Notes under the pieces: generated by a model
The model's database searches: none
What the model was told of the DNA's origin: nothing
Seen by the model: the letters and a program-made list of their open reading frames with translations, nothing else
Position numbers and translations under genes: made by a program
In this document: in pieces, positions 17,163 to 25,876 of the stretch
Layout of the letters: every line of letters starts with the position of its first letter
Position numbering within the stretch: position 1 is the stretch's first letter
DNA from: Rhodovulum bhavnagarense
GTDB taxonomy: Bacteria > Pseudomonadota > Alphaproteobacteria > Rhodobacterales > Rhodobacteraceae
Assembly (NCBI RefSeq): GCF_004343505.1
Contig: NZ_SLXU01000008.1
Coordinates: 1-64,000, forward strand
Length of the DNA: 64,000 nt
Reading direction: 5' to 3'

Positions 17163-17168
17163 CGGAAG

Positions 17169-18491
17169 CTACGGCTCGAAGCCGCGTCTGAGTCGAGGAC
17201 GCGGGGCGCGTTCGCGCTTTCGGTCTTCTTCTTTTCGGGTCTTCTCGCGCTTACGCGCAGCCGTGTGATCGGGGTCAAGCTGATCATCACGCATGTAGTG
17301 CACCACATCCTCGCGCAGCCGTAGCAGCTCTTCTTGAGCGGCTTCCTTCTGCACTCGAATGTCTCGCTGGATAGCTTGCCGTTCTTCGATCTGCTTGAAG
17401 ATTAACGCATCTGTTTCGGCGCGGTCGCGGTGCAGGGCATCGAGCGCTTCGCGTTCATTCTGTTCCTTCACCCTGGCATATTTTCCTGTCAGGCGATGCC
17501 AGATGCCAGAGACTCCTTTCGGCAGGCGCTCAGCCCGCTTGCGGGTTTCGGACTGCCAGCGTTTCTCTTGGGTTTCGTTGAGCTGGCGGCGCTCTTCCTG
17601 ATGCCGCCCGACAATCTCCGCCTTGCGGAAGTCGATATGCAACGACCGCCGCGCCGCGTCCCGTTCGGCCTGCTTGATGAACTCTTGCAGCTTGGCCGTC
17701 ATACCGTGCGCGATATCGGCCTTCACTTGTTCGACCGAACGAAGCTCTTGCGGATCGCCGAGCTTGGCGGCCACGTCCTTTGCCTTCACGCCGCCGTAGC
17801 GGGCAACGGCATAGACTTCACCGCGATAATCGACCGCGACAAAGCCGCGCCGATCACCCTTGGCCAGCCAGAACCCGCGCTCCTTGAGCGCCTGTTCAAA
17901 GGCCGCGCGGTTGTCCGACGCTTCCCAGACAGTCTTGAAGACCGCCTTCAGTTCCTTCGCATCGAGGCCAGCCCGTTGCGCTTGTTGCCATTCTTCTCGC
18001 GTGAAGGTGAGGGGATCGCGCAAGCGCCGATCTTCCAGGCCGCGCGGCATCGCCCAGCCGTGCTCTAAGTAGAGCTGGCGCGACACATCGCGCAGCTTGA
18101 TCTTGTAGTGGTTCATATTCAGCGCTCGCATCCGTTCGCTGTCGATCCGCGACCAAACGGCATGGGCGTGTCGCCGTCCGTCTTTCTCATGGAAGACGAT
18201 AGCGCGGGGCTGGCCTTCCAGCCCGAGTTTGGCTTCGACCTGCTCGATGGCTTTTTCGAAATCCTCGATAGACGCATTCGCGCCTTCGGGCGGATTGAAG
18301 CTCATCGAGAACAGATGCTTTTCGCAGCGCGTTCCCCGTGCGATGGCATCGGCTTCGCCGAAGGCCTCGACCAGATCATCACTGATAAAGCCGCGCACGT
18401 CATGCAGCTCGACATGATCATTGTCCTTCATCGCCAGAAGATAGCGGGCGAGTTGCGGGGCGTTGCCTCGCTCTTTGGCCTTCAATATCAT
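17169..18491 (-). CDS. Relaxase (mobilisation nuclease)
   Basis: A 440-residue relaxase. The N-terminal 150 residues hold the three-histidine metal motif in the form HEKDGRRHAHAVWSRID and the region RYLLAMKDND as candidate for the catalytic segment. The C-terminal half is a long charged, coiled-coil-like tail ending in an R/K-rich stretch. Relaxases nick the origin of transfer and pilot the DNA strand into a recipient. It overlaps mobC by 4 bases (ATGA at 18488-18491), so the two are translationally coupled. No type IV secretion genes are in the window, so the element could be mobilisable rather than self-transferable, but more of the element may lie to the left. Confidence 0.88.
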   Translation of the reverse strand: MILKAKERGNAPQLARYLLAMKDNDHVELHDVRGFISDDLVEAFGEADAIARGTRCEKHLFSMSFNPPEGANASIEDFEKAIEQVEAKLGLEGQPRAIVFHEKDGRRHAHAVWSRIDSERMRALNMNHYKIKLRDVSRQLYLEHGWAMPRGLEDRRLRDPLTFTREEWQQAQRAGLDAKELKAVFKTVWEASDNRAAFEQALKERGFWLAKGDRRGFVAVDYRGEVYAVARYGGVKAKDVAAKLGDPQELRSVEQVKADIAHGMTAKLQEFIKQAERDAARRSLHIDFRKAEIVGRHQEERRQLNETQEKRWQSETRKRAERLPKGVSGIWHRLTGKYARVKEQNEREALDALHRDRAETDALIFKQIEERQAIQRDIRVQKEAAQEELLRLREDVVHYMRDDQLDPDHTAARKREKTRKEEDRKRERAPRPRLRRGFEP

Positions 18492-18910
18492 GGCTCGCTC
18501 CCTGGTGCCTTGCCGAGCGCGGTCAAGAGAGCCGTTCGCAGTTCGGAGATTTCGCGGCAGGCTTCTTTGATCTCGGCTTCGGTTTCAGGCGTCACAGGCA
18601 GGGAGCCCGTGTTCACCGCTTTGGCTAGTTGGTTCATGTTTTGGGACAGGCGCGACTGACCCAAAGCACCCGCTACACGACCAAGGGCTTCCTTGTCCTG
18701 AACAGGGCTATTGCCGCGCCTTTTGCGCGGCGCAGCATCATCGCCGAAGAGACGCTCTCGGATGTATGCCGCCAGGGACTTGTCGCCCCTTTCAGCATCC
18801 AACCGCGCCCGCTCGTCATAGGTCAGCCGTAGCGAAAAAGGCGGTGGATAATCCGCCTTTTTCGCCTCGGGCTTGGCTATCTCATTGAATTTATGGCGCG
18901 AATTCGTCAT
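18488..18910 (-). CDS. mobC: MobC-type relaxosome accessory protein
   Basis: A 140-residue protein with a basic N-terminus, a ribbon-helix-helix-like segment (FSLRLTYDERARLDAERG, then LAAYIRERLFG) and the typical MobC signature LSQNMNQLAKAVNTG. MobC opens DNA at oriT and helps the relaxase. It is the first gene of the mobC-relaxase pair; oriT normally lies just upstream, that is in 18911-19050. Confidence 0.87.
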   Translation of the reverse strand: MTNSRHKFNEIAKPEAKKADYPPPFSLRLTYDERARLDAERGDKSLAAYIRERLFGDDAAPRKRRGNSPVQDKEALGRVAGALGQSRLSQNMNQLAKAVNTGSLPVTPETEAEIKEACREISELRTALLTALGKAPGSEP

Positions 18911-19136
18911 TTTCGCACCTCGGACGCTTAGCGTCTATCGATGCGAGATGGTGCTGCCATTCTTCAAGGGCCTGAAAAAGCTGGTTCGAGCTTTCTCCCG
19001 TTAGGCCCACCATTTCCGGAAAATCCAGCAGTCCATCGGACGGTCAGTCGTTCCGGGTGGGTGAGTATGCCCGTTCGGTCAAGCTGTATCGCCATGACTT
19101 GGCGTGGGGCTTGGGGGTACTGCCAAAGGCCGGATG
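18911..19136. other. Candidate oriT region and right edge of mobile element
   Basis: A gene-free gap between mobC and the chromosomal-type diguanylate cyclase. GACGC-TTA-GCGTC (18923-18935) forms a perfect 5-base-pair hairpin 12 bases in front of the mobC start, the usual place for oriT in MobC-relaxase systems. No known nic sequence could be matched. The element boundary should lie in this gap, because signalling genes of normal composition begin at 19137; no repeat of this gap was found at the left end of the window. Confidence 0.35.
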
Positions 19137-20216
19137 TCAGCCGATCACACAGCCCGCTCGGTTTTTCTTGGCCTTGTACATCGCCTTGTCGGCGCGATTT
19201 ATGATGTCTTCGATATCGTCGTCGCCCGGTCCGAAGATCACCAGCCCAAGACTTGAGGACATGCTCAGCGTGACCGGGGGCTCGGTTTGTTCCAGTCGGA
19301 CGGGGCGGCCCAGGGCTTTCAGTACACGGTTGGCAAGGGCCAGGGCCTCGGCCTCGGCGTTTGCGCGCGGCGCGGGCAGGTCATCGACCAGCGCGACGAA
19401 TTCGTCGCCGCCATAGCGCGCAACCAGATCCGACGATCGCACCGCATCGCGCAGCCGAGCGCCGAACGCGCTCAGGAATTCATCGCCGCCGCGGTGCCCA
19501 TAGCGATCATTGATCGTCTTGAACCCATCGACATCGAGAAAGAAGATCGCGCCGAAATAGCCCGAACGGTTGCTCTTGCGCAGGGCGCGTTCGAGGCTGA
19601 GGTCGAAATGCCGCCGGTTCGGCAGTGCGGTCAGGTCGTCGATCATCGCCATCACGCCCAACCGCATCGCGTCACGCTTTTCCAGTGCGGCGGAAAAGAC
19701 ATTGGCGACGGTGCGGATCAGGTCGATCTCGCCGGCTTGGAAGCCACGGTTTTTCCTGACCGCATCATAGCCGACAAAACCGGATAGAACGCCGTTCTGA
19801 CGCATCGGCAGGGCCAAGAGCGACTTGACGTCCTGTTGCTGCAGGAACTTCTTGTCGGGGCGGTCATCGTCCAGAAGCGCGGTATCCGGGATATACATTT
19901 CGCCCACTGTATCGAAAGCCTCCCACCAGGCGGATGCCTTTTCGATCGAGAGGCCCTGCAACTGGTTGCGCACGGACTCGATTCCGGGGGCCACCCATTC
20001 ATGGGTATTGTCCAGGAATTGCCCGTCACGCAGCCTGAACACGTAGGTCCGGTCTGAATCGGTGAACGCGCCCAGACGGGCAAGCGCCTTGTCGATCATC
20101 CTGTCGAGTTCCACGTCCGAGGCCGACAAGACATCGTTGATGATATCGACACACAGCCTGAGCCCCTTGGCCAGGCGGTCTTCACTATGAGTGGCTTCCA
20201 AAATGGTCCTGTTCAT
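19137..20216 (-). CDS. Diguanylate cyclase (GAF-GGDEF)
   Basis: A 359-residue cytoplasmic protein: GAF-type sensor domain at about 20-185 and a GGDEF domain at about 190-355. The catalytic loop is canonical (G269-G270-D271-E272-F273) and is preceded by the allosteric I-site R260-S-S-D263 at the standard distance of five residues, so it should make cyclic di-GMP with product inhibition. An unusual second GGDEF string occurs at 243-247 (GHRGGDEFL) where most family members have GHxxGDxxL. It reads leftwards and is separated by about 200 bases from the receiver-HPt gene. Together with the HD-GYP protein at 30341-31477 it suggests local c-di-GMP control. Confidence 0.92.
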   Translation of the reverse strand: MNRTILEATHSEDRLAKGLRLCVDIINDVLSASDVELDRMIDKALARLGAFTDSDRTYVFRLRDGQFLDNTHEWVAPGIESVRNQLQGLSIEKASAWWEAFDTVGEMYIPDTALLDDDRPDKKFLQQQDVKSLLALPMRQNGVLSGFVGYDAVRKNRGFQAGEIDLIRTVANVFSAALEKRDAMRLGVMAMIDDLTALPNRRHFDLSLERALRKSNRSGYFGAIFFLDVDGFKTINDRYGHRGGDEFLSAFGARLRDAVRSSDLVARYGGDEFVALVDDLPAPRANAEAEALALANRVLKALGRPVRLEQTEPPVTLSMSSSLGLVIFGPGDDDIEDIINRADKAMYKAKKNRAGCVIG

Positions 20217-20419
20217 GGCACCGCCATGCCCTCGTTACGTCCCGGCCCTGAAAAACTTTCGTATAATATCGGGCTTCTGAATGGGTATACGAAAAGCGGC
20301 CGAGTTGGGAGTATTTTCTTGCCTTCACAACGCGCTAACGCGCCGCACGTACTTTGTCGCGGGGCTGATGTCGGGCCATGCGATCCGGGATGCAATTCAT
20401 GGTTGAGGATGTTCGAGCC

Positions 20420-21580
20420 TCAGGCGCGAGGATGCGGGTTGCGGTGTGACCCCGCAAGCGTTGTCCGGGCCGCCGCGAAGTCGAAATTCCTGATCTGGCC
20501 GGCCAATGTCTCGGCGAAAGCCGCACCATAGGCCGCGGCGAAAAGCGGCTGGTGACGCTCTATCAGTTTGATCGCGCCGAAGTCGGAGCGTTCCAGCAGA
20601 CCGATCAACGTGTCGCGGGTTTGCGCGAGTTCGCTTGCGCAGAAGGAATTGGCTTTTTCTGCAGGGGGTTGCGCCAGGTTTGGCAGGGCGCGGGTTATCG
20701 CGGCGATGGTGTCGTTCAGCGCTGTCTCTGTCCGATCCTCCAGGCCGGGATGATCTGTCAGCTTGCCGGTGTGTATCGCCTCTTCCAGCTCGGCCGCAAG
20801 CGCCTGGAGCCCGACCGCGCCGATCTGCGCCGAAGAGCCCTTGAGGGTATGTGCGACGCGCCGTGCGCTGTCGGTGTCGTTGTCCGCCAGCGCTTGCCGG
20901 AGCGTATCGATCGAGCCTGCCCTGTTCTTGCAAAAACTTGCGAGCAACTTCTGGTAGAGATCCGTGCCGCCTGCGGCCAGTCGTAATCCAAGCGCCGGAT
21001 CAAGCCCGTCGATCCCCGCCAGCCCCGCAAGGGCCTCTGGCAGGGGGCTGTCCGTAACAGGTGGTGCCGAGTCGGATTCGGTCGGCCGGGTTTTGAGGAT
21101 ATTGGCCAGTTTCTCGAAAAGCTGGTCGGACGGCACCGGCTTGCTCAGGAAATCGTCGACCCCCGCGCTCAGCCCTTCTTCCCGGTCCTCCGCCCGTGCG
21201 CTGGCACTCAGCGCGATGATGGGTATCTGCGACAGCGGGGCAGGGAGGTTCCGGATGCGGCGGGTCGCCTCCAGGCCGTCCATGACCGGCATGCGGATAT
21301 CCATCAGCACCAGGTCGAAGCTGTCTTGCTGAACCTTTTCCAGCGCGGCCGCACCATGTTCGGCAACGACGACCGAGGCCCCCGCGAACTGAAGCAATTC
21401 GCTGCTCACCTCCTGGTTCATCGGATCATCTTCAACCAGAAGAACCTTGCAGCCCGACAATGAGCCGCGATTGTTCCGCGGCCGGGAGTTGTTCGTTGTG
21501 CTGCGGGACTGGCCTGTGCCGGGTGATCTTTCTGATCCTGCCGGGTCCCTCGTCCGCTTCTGTTCCGGTTTGTGTTCCAT
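20420..21580 (-). CDS. Response regulator receiver fused to HPt domain
   Basis: A 386-residue protein with a disordered 40-residue N-terminus, a receiver domain at about 43-163 (acidic pair VEDD, phosphoacceptor D94 in VLMDIRMP, lysine in LSKP) and an HPt domain with H244 in AHTLKGSSAQIGA. A further helical C-terminal segment (about 310-375) resembles a second, degenerate HPt-like helical bundle. It can pass phosphate between a hybrid kinase and another receiver. GGGAGG precedes the ATG. The same kind of receiver-HPt end is found in the hybrid kinase at 25877-30307, so both may belong to the same phosphorelay family. Confidence 0.88.
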   Translation of the reverse strand: MEHKPEQKRTRDPAGSERSPGTGQSRSTTNNSRPRNNRGSLSGCKVLLVEDDPMNQEVSSELLQFAGASVVVAEHGAAALEKVQQDSFDLVLMDIRMPVMDGLEATRRIRNLPAPLSQIPIIALSASARAEDREEGLSAGVDDFLSKPVPSDQLFEKLANILKTRPTESDSAPPVTDSPLPEALAGLAGIDGLDPALGLRLAAGGTDLYQKLLASFCKNRAGSIDTLRQALADNDTDSARRVAHTLKGSSAQIGAVGLQALAAELEEAIHTGKLTDHPGLEDRTETALNDTIAAITRALPNLAQPPAEKANSFCASELAQTRDTLIGLLERSDFGAIKLIERHQPLFAAAYGAAFAETLAGQIRNFDFAAARTTLAGSHRNPHPRA

Positions 21581-21882
21581 CCCGGCCTCCCTTGGGTGAG
21601 GTCTTCAAGCCCGATTGCCGCCGAGGGGCGGCGCATGGACCATGGCGTGACAGGCCATCAAGCTACAAGGCTGCGGCCCGCTTTCCCACCGTTTTTTCGT
21701 CTTTCGCGATTGTGGGGGGCATGTGGGACGACCGGTGCGCGGCGATGACGGGCGCGATGGGCAGGCGTTGCCTGCCGCCCGCATGCGCCGATTGTTCGGG
21801 CGCTCGAAATATGTCAGACAAAAGGGAAACCTCGCGCTGGTTGCGGGTGGCTCCGGGTAGGTGGCCGGTACAGGATCCAGGC
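21581..21882. other. Divergent intergenic region, nothing specific seen
   Basis: About 300 bases between the leftward receiver-HPt gene and the rightward 186-residue gene. Both promoters should lie here, but no clear promoter or operator could be picked out. A reading frame crosses the gap in phase with the downstream gene; an alternative start for that gene is the ATG at 21811. Confidence 0.4.
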
Positions 21883-22443
21883 ATGTGCGCTCAACTCACC
21901 AAGATCGGCAACCGGGTCATCGGGCTTGATGGCGAGGGATACGAGATGCTGAACGTTCCGTTCAGCAACTTGCCCGTTTCCGTCGCCCATTACCACGAGG
22001 CCCCCCGGTGCGACGTGTTCTTTGAACATACCGACGTTTTCCCGGTCTGTTTCGAGTTCGAGGTTGTCGGCGTCAAGCTGGCCTTCGAACCGACCGTGGC
22101 CTGGCATCCCCGCACCATCGACACGCCGGGCGCCGAAAGGGAACTCGAACAGGCCCGCCGCGAACAGGATGCCGCAAGAGCGACGGCGATGACGCGGGCG
22201 GTTCTGCCCGGTTGGGTGCCGCCCGAACAACAGCGCCATCCCAGTGCGCACCCGTTCTGGGCCGGTGTGCGCGAGGCCCATAGCGGTGTCTATTACCTCG
22301 ATGTCACGGAATACCCCGATGACAAGGCCGCAGGCCTGGCGGCGGCCAAGATCGCCGATCGCCTGATCCGGCAGGCCGCACAGAAATACCTCATGAACAA
22401 GCCGGTTCAATTCGCCGGGGGAGACGACCGCAATGCCTTTTGA
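21883..22443 (+). CDS. Hypothetical protein, 186 residues
   Basis: A soluble protein of 186 residues (ATG at 21883; an ATG at 21811 would add 24 residues). Seen: an N-terminal beta-rich part (LTKIGNRVIGLDGEGYEML...CDVFFEHTDVFPVCFEFEVVGVKL), a charged helix ERELEQARREQDAARA, then HPFWAGVREAHSGVYYLDVTEYPDD and a C-terminal helix. No known domain was recognised. It stands 116 bases before the multi-PAS gene on the same strand and may be cotranscribed with it. Confidence 0.6.
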   Translation: MCAQLTKIGNRVIGLDGEGYEMLNVPFSNLPVSVAHYHEAPRCDVFFEHTDVFPVCFEFEVVGVKLAFEPTVAWHPRTIDTPGAERELEQARREQDAARATAMTRAVLPGWVPPEQQRHPSAHPFWAGVREAHSGVYYLDVTEYPDDKAAGLAAAKIADRLIRQAAQKYLMNKPVQFAGGDDRNAF

Positions 22444-22559
22444 ATGCCACGCGCCAAAGCTGGCCCTGTATTCGTCGAGAAAATGCGGTAAAATTTTCGT
22501 CATCACGGGTGTTGCCGGACAGGCGTCGCGGCAACCATCCGGCGAGAGGGGACTTTGAC

Positions 22560-25500
22560 ATGTCGTCCATAGCAGAGCTTTTCACCGCCTATTACCCTGA
22601 ATTCGTCGGGCCAGAGCCGGAAATCCTTTCGGTTGACCTTGCCTTTTCACCGCTGATGGCTTGCGCCACTTCCGGTTCGGAAGAGCTGCTTTACGGCAAT
22701 GCGGACATGGCCGTGCGGCTGGGGCTGACGCTTGAGGATCTGGAAACCGGGGCGTGGCTGGACAGGGTGCAACCCGATGGTGCCGAGAACCTGCGCGAGG
22801 CATGGCGGACATTCCTCCAGACCCGGCGCCCGCTGACGTTGAAATTGTCCGTGCAGACCGGACCCCAGGATGCCGTCCATCGGTATCGGCTCGTCTGCAT
22901 AGCCTATCGCCATCCGCTCACCGGCGCGGACTGCGCGTTGGTGGCGGCCGCCAATATCGACTTCCCCGAACGCGCATTGAGATATCTGGACGAAGCCCAG
23001 GGCGCGCTTGCCGCGGTCCACGCCGGCCGGGGCGCTGTCAGCCTGACGCTCGATGCCGATGCAAGGATCGTCGCGATCACCCCCGAGGCCAGGAAACTGC
23101 TCGATCTGGACGAGACCGGCACCGCCGAGGGCGTCATGTTGAAAACGTTTCTGGCGGAAGAAAACCATTCCGATCTCGACGATTGTCTTCAGGATAGCGG
23201 CGGGCGGGGGGTACGGGCTTTTGCGACGCAAGTCCGTTCCAAGGGCGGTCCGGGCCCCTTTATCGAGATTTTCTGCCACCGCACCGGGAACGGCAGCCAC
23301 GATGACGGCACCACGCATTGTTCGATCATCGGCCTGCATGATCAACTGGCGGCAAGCCAGCTTTTGCATATCGCGCATGGGCGGTCGGGATGTGCGGGCA
23401 AAGTTGTTCCCGGCGGGCTGATCGGGCTGGATGCCGGGGGCCGGATCGTTCTGGCCGACGACCACGCCGCGACAATCCTCGGCCGGCCGGCGCAAGAACT
23501 TGTCGGATGCGCCTTCCGGGATCTCGCCCAGGTCGCCCCGGGCGACGAGGCCGGGCGCGCGGCGCTGCCGCTGCCGCCAGAGGCTGGGGTCGGGGCCACT
23601 CATTGTGCCGAAATCCTTGTGGGTGGCGCTGGTGGTCCGGTCTTTCTGGAATATATCGCCACGCGCCTGCCCGAGGTGGAAAACGACACTGGCCTGTCAT
23701 GCCTTGTCAGCCTGCGGGACATGAATGGCGACCTGACCCACCGGGCGTTGCAAAGCCTCGACTTGTTGGTGTTGTCGATGGTAGCGATGGGGTTTCCGCG
23801 GGACTGGATGCTGGCCGAGGTGGGCAAGGCCATCGGCCGGGTATTTCCAGAGGTGGCCGTCCTGTTCATGTCCCCCGACAAGCGCGGGCACATGTCGCGC
23901 GTGGCCAGCCACGGCATGGACGAGGCCACTGCCGCCGCCTGCGAGGCGCTGGCCAACGCGCCCGACACCGCGTTGCGCCGTTCGATCGAGGCCGATGCGC
24001 GGTTCACGGAATGGAACCCGGACGTCCTGCCGCAAGGACCTGCCTGGCAAAAGGCCTATAGCCTGCCGCTGAAACCATGGAACGGGGACCCTCATGCCGT
24101 TGCGGTGCTGTTGTTCCGGCAGGATGGGCTGCCCGAGCAGGATCGCGCCCGAACCCTTGGAAAGATCGCGGACACGCTGCGACTAAAGGCGCAGTACATG
24201 GACCGCGAGACCAAGGGGCAGGCGACCGAACAACGATTCCGTTTCCTGTTCGAGGCGATGCCCACGGCACTGATCGAGCTGGATTTCACCGAAACGCTTT
24301 CGCTGTTCGAAATGCTTCGCTCCCAGGGGGTGAACGACCTGGCCGCCCATATCGCCGCGCATCCCGAGGGGGCCGCCGCGTTGCTGGCCTCGGTCAGGGT
24401 GGTCGGCGGCAACCCGCTGGCCCTGCGCCGCTATGGGGTCGATAGTCAATCCGCGCTGATCGTGGCATTCGACGAGGTGCTGAACGGCGATGAGTTTCGC
24501 GAAACGCTGCAAAAGGCATTCGTGGCGATGTATGAGGGCGCGGCCTTTTTCGAGGCCGGGCGCGTGGTGCGGCGTCAGGATGGCACCTTGCGCAAGATCG
24601 AGGTCCGCTTTGCCTTTCCGAACCCCGAAATCGGACGGGGCATCATCGCAGAGATCGACAATACCGCCCGCGAACAGGCGCTGGAACGGTTCACAGTGCT
24701 GGCCCGGACGATCAGCGACGCGGTGGTCGAATATAACTTGCGCACCGACAAGGTCTGGTATGTCGACGGGCTGGAGCGCACGTTAGGCTTTTCGGCCGAG
24801 GAAATGGGAACGAGCCTGGCCTCGTTCATCGGCCTCGTCCATCCCGAGGATGTAGAGAAGGCGCTGACGCTCTTCAATTCCTTCAAGGCACGGGCCGATG
24901 CAGACAGCAACAGCCTGACACTGCGGATGCAGCGCGCCGACGGAAGCTGGGCGATTACGGAAATCCATGCAGCCCCCCTGATGGACGAGCTGGGGCAACC
25001 GGAACGCATCGTGGCCAGCCTGCACGATATCAGCGCCAAGATGAAGGAACAGCAGCGCCAGCGCCTGATCGCCGAGGTCGCCTGCGATGCGGCGTTCGAA
25101 CATGATATCGAGGCCGATGAATTCGTCTGGGATGGCGGTCTGAAACGACATTTCGGGATCGATCCCTCCGAGATCCGCACGATGGAGGAGTGGAAAAACC
25201 ACATCCACCCCGATGACCAGCATCGGCTCACCGAAATACATAACGATGTTCTGGCCATGAAGCTGGCCACCGCCACCGGCACGGTGCGTCTGCGCTGTGG
25301 GGATGGGCGCCATGTCTGGACGGATCTGCGTATCAAGGTTCTGCACGGGGCCAATGGCAAGCCCTCCGGCGTGATCGGCGCGGTCGAGAATATCGATGAT
25401 CGCATTGCCTACGAAGCCCGTGTCGGCACGCTGTTGGAACTGGCCGCGGACGTGATATTCGAGATTGATCCCGTGAATGGCACGGTCTGGCACAATGTTC

Positions 25501-25763
25501 TGGGAACGCCCTATCTCGCGGGGCGGCGGGGCTGGCTGCCGCTAGAGGCGGCGGATCAGGGCGATGCAATTCACCCCGACGACCGCGAGGGGCTGCGCCA
25601 GCAGGTGGCGCTTATCCATGATGGCGATCTGCGCGAGATCGAGGCCCTCTATCGCCACATGACGATGGACGACACCTGGGTCGAGCTGGTCACAAGGGTC
25701 CGGGTCGAGCGTGACGAGAACGACAAGGCGGTGCGTCTGATCGGTTTTACCCGCAAGAGGTGA
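22560..25763 (+). CDS. Multi-PAS sensory protein without output domain
   Basis: A 1067-residue protein that starts at 22560 after GGCGAGAGGGGAC. Read from the N-terminus: PAS-like domains near 40-140 and 170-260, another around 275-390, a GAF-like segment (about 400-530), a large PAS region (about 550-720), and three PAS/PAC repeats of the PAS_3 type: LVHPEDVEKA with ISAKMKEQ, HIHPDDQHR with IDDRIAYE, and AIHPDDREG up to the last residue (LIGFTRKR). No histidine kinase, GGDEF, EAL or DNA-binding domain follows, and no transmembrane segment is seen. It probably acts as a sensor partner for the neighbouring hybrid kinase or cyclase, or is a kinase that has lost its C-terminus. Confidence 0.82.
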   Translation: MSSIAELFTAYYPEFVGPEPEILSVDLAFSPLMACATSGSEELLYGNADMAVRLGLTLEDLETGAWLDRVQPDGAENLREAWRTFLQTRRPLTLKLSVQTGPQDAVHRYRLVCIAYRHPLTGADCALVAAANIDFPERALRYLDEAQGALAAVHAGRGAVSLTLDADARIVAITPEARKLLDLDETGTAEGVMLKTFLAEENHSDLDDCLQDSGGRGVRAFATQVRSKGGPGPFIEIFCHRTGNGSHDDGTTHCSIIGLHDQLAASQLLHIAHGRSGCAGKVVPGGLIGLDAGGRIVLADDHAATILGRPAQELVGCAFRDLAQVAPGDEAGRAALPLPPEAGVGATHCAEILVGGAGGPVFLEYIATRLPEVENDTGLSCLVSLRDMNGDLTHRALQSLDLLVLSMVAMGFPRDWMLAEVGKAIGRVFPEVAVLFMSPDKRGHMSRVASHGMDEATAAACEALANAPDTALRRSIEADARFTEWNPDVLPQGPAWQKAYSLPLKPWNGDPHAVAVLLFRQDGLPEQDRARTLGKIADTLRLKAQYMDRETKGQATEQRFRFLFEAMPTALIELDFTETLSLFEMLRSQGVNDLAAHIAAHPEGAAALLASVRVVGGNPLALRRYGVDSQSALIVAFDEVLNGDEFRETLQKAFVAMYEGAAFFEAGRVVRRQDGTLRKIEVRFAFPNPEIGRGIIAEIDNTAREQALERFTVLARTISDAVVEYNLRTDKVWYVDGLERTLGFSAEEMGTSLASFIGLVHPEDVEKALTLFNSFKARADADSNSLTLRMQRADGSWAITEIHAAPLMDELGQPERIVASLHDISAKMKEQQRQRLIAEVACDAAFEHDIEADEFVWDGGLKRHFGIDPSEIRTMEEWKNHIHPDDQHRLTEIHNDVLAMKLATATGTVRLRCGDGRHVWTDLRIKVLHGANGKPSGVIGAVENIDDRIAYEARVGTLLELAADVIFEIDPVNGTVWHNVLGTPYLAGRRGWLPLEAADQGDAIHPDDREGLRQQVALIHDGDLREIEALYRHMTMDDTWVELVTRVRVERDENDKAVRLIGFTRKR

Positions 25764-25876
25764 GGCCGGGCACGGGCCGGGCATGGGCCAGAGCCGCGAA
25801 CGGGTTCCGCCACCCGTCGGGGGGGCGGGCGGCCCGAGCGCCGCTTTTGCCAGAAAGTGTACGCGCGCCTGCGCGT

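Noticed and set aside
19137-20216. Degenerate, inactive GGDEF protein
   Set aside because: The loop at 269-273 is canonical and the I-site is present; the odd GGDEF copy at 243-247 is additional.
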